From Isoetes taiwanensis (taxonomy: Eukaryota; Streptophyta; Lycopodiopsida; Isoetales; Isoetaceae), in contig JAJEKV010000003.1 of the NCBI GenBank assembly GCA_021234155.1, forward strand, positions 24,030,874 to 24,094,873: 64,000 nucleotides of DNA, given 5' to 3'. The notes below the pieces were generated by a model, which saw nothing but the letters and a program-made list of their open reading frames with translations, did no database searches and was not told the DNA's origin. The translations under genes were made by a program, and so were the position numbers. Shown in pieces: positions 55,340 to 64,000 of the stretch; the first letter of the stretch is position 1; each line of letters opens with the position of its first letter.

Positions 55340-56170
55340 AACATTCTCAAATGTTAAGTTCTCATTGGAAGCAACAAACTTGCCTTTAGGTTTCCTAGAT
55401 TGTGGAGGCTTTGAGGTCCTAACACCCTTAGTTTGCCCCCCAGCAGTCCACTCTCTCTTGCAACTTCGCGACATTATACGTGTTGGCCTTGCTTCTTATT
55501 GTTGAAGTAGTCGGCGTGTGTTATCACTAAAACACCTAGGGCAATCAAGATGGGGCATCTCTATCTTACGCTTCTTCATCCTTGAGTGTCATTTCTTGTG
55601 GCATAGTTGCCATGCTTTTTGTTGCTGTCATGCGCTTTCAAGTTGAATCGAGTTGGCAACTATCTTCCTCTTCTTCATCTTTGAGCTGCCATTCCTTGTG
55701 TTGCTTGTTGCTCCCATGGGCGCCATTCACGCGGATATGTACAAGTGTTCCATGTGCTTACTTGTTGCTGTTCACTTCCAAGTCCAATTGATGCATTGAC
55801 CAAGTCATGCATGGCTATACTGGCTTCTGCTTCAACTTCACTATCTCCTTTGCAGAGATTTTCTTCTATTGACTGACAAAAAGTTGACAAAGTCCTCATC
55901 TAGGTCTTCTGCAAACAAGCCATCCAATGATGGCGCTTTGTCCTCTACCAATAAGCCACCTAATTCATCCATAAGCTTAAGTATGTCTTCCTCAGATAAG
56001 TCTTCGTCAGAGAGGTGTTCATCATCAAGAACGTCTAAAGTAGGAGCTGTAAAAGACGCATTGACATCAAGTACGTCAATACATGCTAGGGCGTCCTCCT
56101 GGTCCAAGCTCCTCAGATAGTTGAATTCCTCCGCACTCAAAATAAAGTCTTCGTCGTCAAGCTCCGCCAT
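55340..56170 (-). pseudogene. Dof-type gene, second copy (frameshifted)
   Basis: Starts like copy 1 ([19 protein letters not shown]) and has extra acidic codons (DEHLSDEDLSEEDI). An extra A at about 55,880 shifts the frame, and an insertion around 55,690-55,790 adds unrelated codons. The finger region (55,440-55,560) keeps [10 protein letters not shown] but has lost bases at the RFDYFNN codons and at the CKSCKREWT codons. Not readable as a protein in this sequence; some lesions are at suspicious CWG/CG positions. Confidence 0.75.
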
Positions 56171-57780
56171 CGTGAAAGTCCTCCTTGAAAATGCTGTAAG
56201 TTAATGCGAAATCTGGAATGAATGGGAGTCTTATATTGGTTGCCTTGATTCCCAAGTTATCCCCATTTCTTAAAATATCTCCTAAATATATCAGTGATCT
56301 TTTTTGTGCTCACGTAAATATCGCAGGGGAAAGCCATGGGCAGATGACGCGGCCATGGATATACCAGCACAGATTGCATTCCGCGGCCATAGATGGGGCA
56401 GTTTCAAAAGGAAGAAAAAGAGATGTGGTACTATTTTTCAAAGAAATGGCGTGGAATTTCTTGCCGAGGAGCATAATGCACAGAGATTTGACTATGGCAG
56501 GTTGTAGTTGTAGCTGTTAAATCCATCAGAAATCCTTGGTAATTTAGGTTTTTATGCACTTCCCTTCCTTAAAATTTCAATATTCTAATGGTTATATCAG
56601 CGAAGTTGGTAAGAATGCACTTATGGCAGTTGAATTCTTACAGAGAAATGGCTGCAAAGCCCGTGAACTATTTTATACTGGAAGGGTGCATCTTCAAAAC
56701 ATGGACCACTGATGTGGTGCATCAGTCTGCATAGGCCAGTCTATGCAACCGTTATGCAGGTTTCTCTCATACAACTCTGCAATTTAGAAGAGATTCTGAA
56801 AGATCCATGCCTTTTATAGAAGGTTAACATCGTATTGCAGCATGTGGGTGGCATCACTGTTTAAAGGCAAAAATAATTGGCTGGAAAATATTAATAGTGA
56901 TTTCTGCCGATGGACCTTCATTGGGCTAGATTTTTGACCAGTTGTGGGTGCCTTCTAATGGCTGGGGTTTATTTTAATTCAACTCTTTTAATTTCTGTGA
57001 TTGACCAAAGAGAGATAGTGGGAGCCACCATTTCTTGAATTGGTTGGGCAGATAGGGAATTTGACAGAATATCTGAGACAGTTGGTGTGCCATGAGTGGT
57101 GCACCTATGATGTATTCAGTTTGGCTATTGAATGGAAACCTTTGATATGTTCATTGAAGAGGCTACTTTATATGGAAAGCAAGAATAAATTTTTGCTTTT
57201 GGCATGTACTGTTGAAGGGTTGGAGGAATACTAAAGCTCATGACATGATTGCAGACTCACTCAGAAATCTGCAGCATTGCATGTGAGCTAGAAGAATCCT
57301 CTATGAAGCCTGAAGACTCCTATGGATACGGGAACTCCAAAACAAAAAGGATGATGTAAGCAGTGCAGTTTGCTTGTTAGTCCAAAGGAAGATATTGAGA
57401 AAAAGAAGAAGGGAAGAGTAAGACTGATGGAATGAAGAAATTGAGCAGGCGTCTTTCCAAAGGAAACGTGATAAAACTGTCCCAGTCAATCTTTGAAACA
57501 GAGAGCTCAATCTATTCAGATCCGGCGGAAGAAAATGATCTGAACCAGTGGAGAAGTTATGTTAGTTATATGTCCAAGTGAGAGTGTTGGAAGTAATAAA
57601 CACACTTTCTTGTGGTGTCTTGTGTGTCTGGGATTATTCTCTTGTGTCCATCTGTCCGTTGATTGTTCCTGTCTTTCTAGTTGCATTGTTTTAACACCCC
57701 TTAGGCTGTTCAAACCTTTCTTTATTCCTGATGATTCAGACTATCTGATTGCTTATTTCTTGTTGTTAACGTAGTTAGAC

Positions 57781-59744
57781 ATGGCTGATGAACATAATAC
57801 TAAGGAGCCTCCAGAAAAGCATGGAATTGACATAGATTTGCCATCAAATTTTTGTTTTCCTTCACCAGGAGCTTGTAACCCAACAATACATCCAAGATCT
57901 CCTTCCTCTCCTCCTATTTCATTTATGTCCGACAATGAAGAATATTCTAGAAATGAAGCTCATCCGTTTGGTGATAAACTTCTTCCAGATACTTACAGTT
58001 GCTATAGACCCTTCACACGAGGTCAGAATCCACATGGAGACAAATGGCAATTATATTGCAGGGGATACTGGTTTGGAAGGAACATCTGTTCCTTCAGAGA
58101 GGCCAAGCTTTTCTTCGAAGTCAGATCATGGAACACCTAGAGGCAGCAAGAAGTTCACCAACTCCTCACACAACTCCTCACACAGCGGAGACAGCGAAAG
58201 TTATGGGTACTTTAGAACAAGGTCTTCTAGCCTGATACCTGCATTAGAAAAGCAGTTGTCCAGATTGAAAGATAAAGATCCTGGTGAAAAGTTGGATGCC
58301 ATACCATATGTGCCTGAGACGTGTCCTGATGTTCCAAGTAATCTGCCTACAGGTCGTTATTTTGATGCACTACAAGGAGCGGAACTTGAAGAATTAAAGG
58401 TTCGTCTGCATTTAGAAAAGAATATTACATCATAGCGTATGCTTCACAGATGGTAAAAACTGATTGGTGACTTTGACATTGCCCATTTAAAATCCAAGTA
58501 CAAAGTTAGACTATTTTAAAGGCTAGTAGAAATTTCTCTAATATCAGCTACTTGATTCAGGGATCCGAGGATATTCTCCTACCAAAAGACCAGCAGTGGC
58601 CTTTCCTTCTCCGATTACCTATTAGTTCTTATGGGATTTGTCTTGGTCTTGGCAGCCAAGCCATCCTTTGGAAACAATTGACATTGTTTCTTCTATCCAT
58701 GTGGTATTATGGTCTTTGGCACTTGTTGCATTTCTTCTCATCTTTTTCACATACATGCTAAAGTGCATCTTCTACTTAGAAGCTGTGCGACGAGAATATC
58801 AACATCCAGTGCGTGTAAACTTCTTCTTTGCACGTTGGATAAGTGGAATGTTTTTAGCTTTGGGAGTTCCTTCCATGGTTACAGATTCGGCTCATTCTGC
58901 AACATAGTGCATCTTGATGGTTCCCATTTTTGTTTTAGAATTGAAAATATATGGAGAATGGCTTTCTGGAGGGGATAGGAGGCTGTCAAAAGTGGCAAAT
59001 CCTTCTTCACATTTGTCAGTTGTCGGCAATTTTGTAGGTGCGCATTTGTTTGCTACAGTTGGATGGAAAGAGGTGGCAGTATTCTTCTGGGCAGTGGGAC
59101 TCGCTCACTATATAGTTCTCTTTGTGACTCTTTATCAAAGACTACCTACCAATGAAGTTCTTCCAAGAGAGTTGCATCCTGTTTTCTTCTTGTTTCTTGC
59201 AGCTCCAAGTGCAGCAAGTCTCGCTTGGGAAAACATTACCGGTGACTATGGATATCCATGTAGATTGGCATATTTTACTGCTCTTTTCCTCTACTGTTCA
59301 CTTGTAAGTTTCCTGTAACTAACAGAACAGAGTTGAGCATGTGTACATATATCCTCATTTTTGTCTGCTTTCTATGTTTCAGGTAGTCCGAGTCAACTTT
59401 TTCCGAGGATACAAGTAATGATCTTTGTTTAAGCTGCATTTCATATAAACTTGTTGATTTTCTTCTAAATACTATGTATTGTATAACAGATTTTCCATTG
59501 CATGGTGGGCATACACATTTCCAATGACAGAGCTCTCCCTTGCCACCCTTAGATATGCCCATAAGGTTTTGCATCCTGTGACACAAACAATGGCAATTCT
59601 GCTTCCCTACTGTCAGCTATCACTGTCTTTCTTTTTTTCATATCAACCTTGATGCACTTCTTCTGGGGCACACTATTTCCTAATGATATGGCAATTGCCA
59701 TCACTAGGAAACCACAAAAAAGAACTTGGCAGTGGAAACTATAG
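57781..59744 (+). pseudogene. S-type anion channel, SLAC1/SLAH family, copy 2 (less damaged)
   Basis: ATG at 57,781. Exons inferred: 57,781-58,399, 58,561-59,303, 59,383-59,414 and 59,490-59,744, each with GT and AG borders. Key pieces are GLEGTSVPSERPSF, FDALQGAELEELK, WPFLLRLPISSYGICLGLGS, YLEAVRREYQHPVRVNFFFA, SKVANPSSHLSVVGNFVGA, VGLAHYIVLFVTLYQRL, FSIAWWAYTFPMTELSLATL and FPNDMAIAIT. Lesions: a frame change near 58,024; a deletion of about 27 bases at 58,677-58,690 that removes TKFLHVP; TAG at 58,906 where copy 1 has TGG; and a shift near 59,630. Copy 1 is intact at the second and third of these, so the lesions are copy-specific. Likely a decayed or misassembled anion channel gene. Confidence 0.88.
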
Positions 59745-60598
59745 CACTTGTGTAGACAGAGGATCTCAAAACACTATGAAATTGTTTGGATGCTTGAAAA
59801 GTGTACCACATTCTGATTCGAATGAAATGGCTGCAAAGATCATTGATAAAAGGCATCACTTCTATATCTATGCTTCATATTTCTACAGAAAATGGACCCA
59901 TGGAGCCACACACACATACCAAAACAAGGTGTAAATCTTGCATCCACAGAAGGGATGAGGGTTGCTCTAATGAGGGCCTAAAGTGCCAGGGCTGTTCTGA
60001 AAGTTGGGTTCTGAAGTTACTGGTTTTTAGTCACTGTGACGACTTATTTACGTCTATAAAATATATATCTGAAAATTGGAACAAATTACAATCACCATTC
60101 GCAACAATTGAGGGTGCTCTGCTATATGCTGTAGAGTAGTTTGCACAATTTGACCATTTGAACATCAAATGTCTATTTCAAGCAGATATCAATGTTGTTT
60201 TAGGATACAACAACAAACCAGAATCTACAGGAAGAGTGAGCAAGTCCCTCAAGGAAATTATGCTGAGAAGAAGACAGTGAACATACAAGTTCCTCAAGGA
60301 ATTATGTTGAGAAGACAGTGTGAACTTATCTTGAGAAGACAGTGATTTATAAGAACATCTCAAAGTGCATCCCAGGAAAATGGTTCCTTTCATTGGCTCG
60401 ATGAAACAAACGGAGCCAGGCCGGCAGGTTCCAAGTGTGCAAGTAATTACATACAGCCCGGCAATAAGGAAGATGCCTCATGCAATTTAACACTTGGAAT
60501 GTCCTACCTCGTATACTGTTTTGATTGTGAAAAAAAGGGAGGCCAAACTTTAGAACTCAATATGGCTTATCACATGTAAGGTTGAAAATTAAAACATA

Positions 60599-60620
60599 CT
60601 AGTTATGGTGCCGATTTTAA
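60599..60620 (-). mobile_element. Helitron 3' terminus (decayed hairpin)
   Basis: The minus strand ends GGCACCATAACTAG, at the same position as 26,743 in the duplicate block. The hairpin side is shortened here. Confidence 0.5.
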
Positions 60621-60999
60621 AAGGTGGTTGAATCATTGACCCTTTTGGAAAAGGGCATGTGCAGAGTTGTGACTCACCACAAAGTTGCTAGTGTCTTTTT
60701 TTTCTCCTTTGAATCTTAGTGAATAAGTAGACCTAATATCAAAGATGCACCCCATGTGATGCAAAAGTCTCGCACAACTTAGACACCAAATTATTTGGAA
60801 CTCATGATAGCCATAAGGAATTCAAATTATAGCCACAATTGAGAAAGCAAACATAACCTTTTTGCCTACCATCACTAGGATGAAGCAAGTCTCCAAGTGA
60901 GAGTGTTGGAAGGGCGTGTTCTTCTTTGCTAATTCCTTTGAAATGGCGTGGTGCGGGTGATCGATCTGGCACCAACAGATACATCTTGTCAATACTTGG

Positions 61000-62020
61000 T
61001 TCCCTTTTATTGCATTCTTGGAATCCCATCAGAATGGTCGGTACCAAGAAGGTATAAAATGTGCAAACAACTAAAGCGAGAGTTACACTTTATCATATTA
61101 TGGATTCTAAAAAAAAGGATGCAATATGTGGCTCATCATGCAATGCTATCAACCTTATCATCACACCACAAATTTAAGGACTTTATGGTTTGGGGGATAA
61201 GGATTTAGATTTTTAGGATATTTGACTTGCCTCATCTTCACTCCATTTATAGGACAGACTACATGTACAACCTACGAAGTCCATTACAATAACCATTCCA
61301 CAAATGCTTTCGGCATAAGACATTACTTTGTTGATGTTTGATTTGCGGGGATAAAAAATCAACACTTTGTTCTGCGAGATGTCTCCAAGCTGTAAGGTAT
61401 CATACATGTTGTTAGATTTCCAACTTCAAAATCTGAGGTTGGTGCAATTGTCTGTGAATGCTTCCCCTATTCAGGTGGCCAATCAAATAATAAGTACCTT
61501 TTAGTAAGCAACAAATGCATTGCAGGCTCCTATGACAACGGACGAGCTTTTTTATTCCTTACAAAATGTGACCTTACATTTATAATACTGTCACAAACAA
61601 CACAATAAGAATTCGCGTGCAAGTCACATTGTTGGTCCTAAATTTGATGGGCCCGCGGATTATAAATAAATAAAGTTTCTATCTGTAGCTGGTATTTCAT
61701 AAGATATGCATTGTTACAAATTGCACGTCATTTAAACAACAATTTGAAAACTTTTTAACCACTCAATATTTGTAGCTATCTAGAAATTAATACTGATATT
61801 TCACAAAACAATGTACATAGAAGTTGCACCAATTTAGTCCATCGTACACAAGTTCATGTACATCAAAATACAGATACATTTAAAACAAACATAATAAACA
61901 CCACTTACACATATAGTTTCTCCATAATTTATAAAGAATAGTTCCTTCCCTGTGCTTCTTCTTAAGAATGCCTTTGAAAATCGTATTTGTTGCAGTCAAA
62001 TCTTAATCTTAGTTCTCTGT
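61000..62020. other. No gene recognised
   Basis: AT-rich and unlike the other copies after the duplication ends at about 61,000. A few 60-86 codon frames, none recognisable. Confidence 0.45.
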
Positions 62021-62021
62021 C

Positions 62022-62640
62022 CTTGGCGCAGGGCTGGAGGATGCACCTCCTCCGAGCGACTTCTCTGAGTGTTTTCCCTGAGCGCCGCCTTCCCTGAGCG
62101 CCTGGACTTCTGGCGCTTGGGCTTATTGGATGCGTTGGTTTTCAGCTTCAGCGGTGCCCTCACGGTCACCGCCTTTCTGCAGATCGTTGCTATGGGGGTT
62201 TTGGGACTCTACCTGTTTCTGGGGCAGCTCTTATGGTCTAGTGGTTTGATCGAGTTACTCCAGGGGGTCGGCACCAGGATCTCTGCATCAGCATCTATTT
62301 GCCCTGGTTTCAGTGAGAGGATGGAGGTTTAGCGCGTGCATGAGTCCGCACCAGTACTCGGCACCTAGCTGTGAAGAGGTTACGGTTCGGGGGCGTTTGT
62401 TGAAGTTCTGTTTGTTGGAGGTATGCTTGTTGCTTTTTGCAGCAGTATAGCTTTTTGGATCTGTGGTCATCATGGCAACGGTTTTTCCCCAGTGGGGTTT
62501 TTTAATCCGGGCCATGGTGCTCACGGGCTTCGGCCCATGCAATGTATTTTTGTTTTCTTTGTACTTGTGGTCGCATGTCCTTCGTGACGCTGCCTTTGTG
62601 GTGCGACGTAAAAATATACTTCCTTCCTTCCTTCCTTCCT
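62022..62640 (+). mobile_element. Possible 3' fragment of a non-LTR element
   Basis: A GC-rich island ending in a CTTCC tetranucleotide run (62,620-62,640) placed exactly where the Dof-unit flank resumes. A stretch with GGGTTTTTTAATCCGGGC and CACGGGCTTCGGCCCATG looks like the GC-rich 3' UTR of a LINE or SINE. No protein motif and no clear target duplication were found. It might equally be a fragment of a GC-rich transcript. Confidence 0.35.
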
Positions 62641-63082
62641 TTGTTTGTTTTTTGCACTTGATGTCCTTTGTTTGTTTTTTGCACTTAATGTCCTTTTATT
62701 TTGACTACTTGGTCTTTTATCTTTTCATGTCTATGCTATCAGATGTAGTATATTGTTTCTAGTATATAGAAAGTTGGTATTGAAGATAATAGGAAGATCT
62801 AGTCTAATCATTACGTGTGCAAACTTGATATATTTCTAGTACTATGCCTCCGCACAATGCATTCTAATGGACTATCAAAATGTAGACTCTAAATCACAAC
62901 CTTCCTGCCACACTTACAAATGCTCCTGCTATAAACCAAGCATATTATGTCAAAGGCGGAGTCAGTTCTGCATGTTATAACAAGTAGGTTAGAAACACTA
63001 ATAGAATATAATATAATTTGTCATGTTTTCTTTGTGAAAAATATATTAACAAGCATTTTTTAATTTCCATTACATAATATGA
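62640..63082 (+). repeat. Dof-unit 3' flank, copy E
   Basis: Same flank as after the other Dof copies (tandem TTTGCACTTGATGTCC, then to ACATAATATGA), without any Dof coding sequence. The break is at the GC-rich insert. Confidence 0.75.
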
Positions 63083-63130
63083 CTAGTTATGGTGCGGGTT
63101 CTTGCAGAACTCTAGTAAGAACGAGAGCCT
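63083..63130 (-). mobile_element. Helitron 3' terminus
   Basis: The minus strand ends GTTCTGCAAGAAC (a perfect 5-bp-stem hairpin), CCGCACCATAACTAG, then T. It is inserted at the same base of the same repeat as the 9,532 terminus. The first 45 bases are similar to that element, then they diverge. Confidence 0.7.
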
Positions 63131-64000
63131 ACTTGCATGCATGTAGTGTCAAAAGATATAATGTCACAATATCTCATCAATTTTTTACTATGAAATAGTT
63201 TGTGCATCTTTGTAAAGACAAAGATATTGTAATCTGGTAAAAGTCGTTCATAGATTATGGCGTTGATCTTTGATATTTCTGCCAGTTTCAAAATGAACTA
63301 TGTGCCACTTCATTACATCATGCCTGCGGGTTAGGCATGTAGGCTCGATCCCTTGCCATGAAAGAAGATTTGGAAGTAGTCTTGTATATATAATTCTTCA
63401 TCATTTTTTTCAAACCATTAGAGCAAAGCAATGATCCACGAAATTATAATGTGATGTTTTCATATCAAAGGTGCGGAGATAAACCTCTTAAGTATCTAGA
63501 AAAATTTGGATCATGGGCTGTAGATCCAACCAGGAGTGTCCTTGCACTATTTGACATGATTGAAAAAAATCTTCCACTAGTTAATTCTGACAAACAATTG
63601 GACGGTGAGACCTTATAAAATTTGGTATAGACCATAGACTTCGGTCTGTATCTTTTTTGCCCAAAAATTTCCTTGGCACGTTTCATGTCAATGTTCTAGC
63701 AATCCTGACATCCAACAAAGAGACTGATCCACAAGAAAAAGAGAATCTATTTAGAGTAGCTTGCTGAACAAATCTGATTCTCCTTTCTAGAGATAAAGGA
63801 TAAAGATAAAGATAAATATATTCACAATATCATAAAGACCTTGCAATCCAGGGCAAGAAGAGTTACAAATTCAAATAGACACAACAAGTAACAAACCTCT
63901 CTTATTTGCCACTTGTTGCTAATGTTGTTGAAGGTATCACGAAAAAATAGACATCTCATCTTTGCCATCTTGATTTCATAAAATTTGGACACAAGATCAA
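63130..64000. other. No gene recognised
   Basis: Probably the interior of the Helitron ending at 63,083; its 5' end would lie beyond the window. A 73-codon minus frame (63,686-63,465) is unrecognisable. Confidence 0.4.

Larger units (their letters stand above)
54826..61000 (+). repeat. Dof/SLAC1 block, second copy (direct duplicate of 21-27.1 kb)
   Basis: Collinear with copy 1 from the AT-rich flank through Dof (minus), the shared intergenic region, the SLAC1-like gene (plus) and the Helitron end to about 61,000. Differences are frequent and concentrate at CAG/CTG versus CG sites. Confidence 0.9.

Noticed and set aside
1-64000. CRISPR arrays, bacterial operons, integrated viral genes
   Set aside because: No regularly spaced direct repeats with unique spacers, no ribosome-binding-site-led gene clusters, and no capsid, movement or viral polymerase motif beyond LINE reverse transcriptase.

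Overview
The window looks like repeat-dominated nuclear DNA of a land plant. Spliced gene remnants encode plant-type proteins: an S-type anion channel (SLAC1/SLAH family), a Dof zinc finger, TFIIE-alpha, an SF1/BBP-type KH protein, a TM9SF nonaspanin and a PGG-domain protein. They sit among Helitrons, non-LTR elements, a MITE and LTR remains. The species cannot be read from the sequence. The repeat load and the unusual LINE ORF1 would suit a large-genome non-seed plant such as a fern, but that is a guess. No bacterial genes, CRISPR array, rRNA or working tRNA gene was seen.

Layout. 1-7.6 kb: pieces of a repeat unit carrying a Dof 3' end and a TFIIE-alpha fragment, interrupted by LINE-B remains. 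7,610-9,457: a complete non-autonomous Helitron whose core is 1.6 kb of almost pure pyrimidine, with both ends confirmed by empty sites. 10,900-12,794: a poly(A)-tailed retroinsertion with 13-bp target duplications. 13-18.6 kb: inverted repeat segments and a second LINE-B copy. 18.7-27.1 kb: the fullest repeat unit (TFIIE-alpha fragment, Dof ORF, SLAC1-like gene copy 1). 27.1-30.8, 34.8-40.9 and 50.2-52.5 kb: three copies of block X with SF1-like KH exons. 30.8-31.7 kb: a PGG-domain pseudogene. 42,460-46,672: nearly intact LINE-A inserted in a LINE-B copy. 47.7-48.2 kb: an LTR with primer-binding site. 52.6-53.0 kb: TM9SF terminal exons. 53.2-53.7 kb: a MITE. 54.8-61.0 kb: a direct duplicate of the Dof/SLAC1 block. 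62-64 kb: a possible non-LTR 3' fragment, another repeat tail and another Helitron end.

How it fits together. The gene remnants keep introns in several places, so they were copied as DNA (segmental duplication or transposon capture), not as mRNA. The LINEs and Helitrons are nested inside these blocks, and copies lacking an insertion serve as empty sites that fix element ends. One sequence-wide oddity is that duplicate copies differ over and over where one has CAG or CTG and the other a CG-containing string, often with a length change. This breaks frames and splice sites and may be a consensus error at methylated CHG sites, so many apparent pseudogene lesions should be treated with caution.
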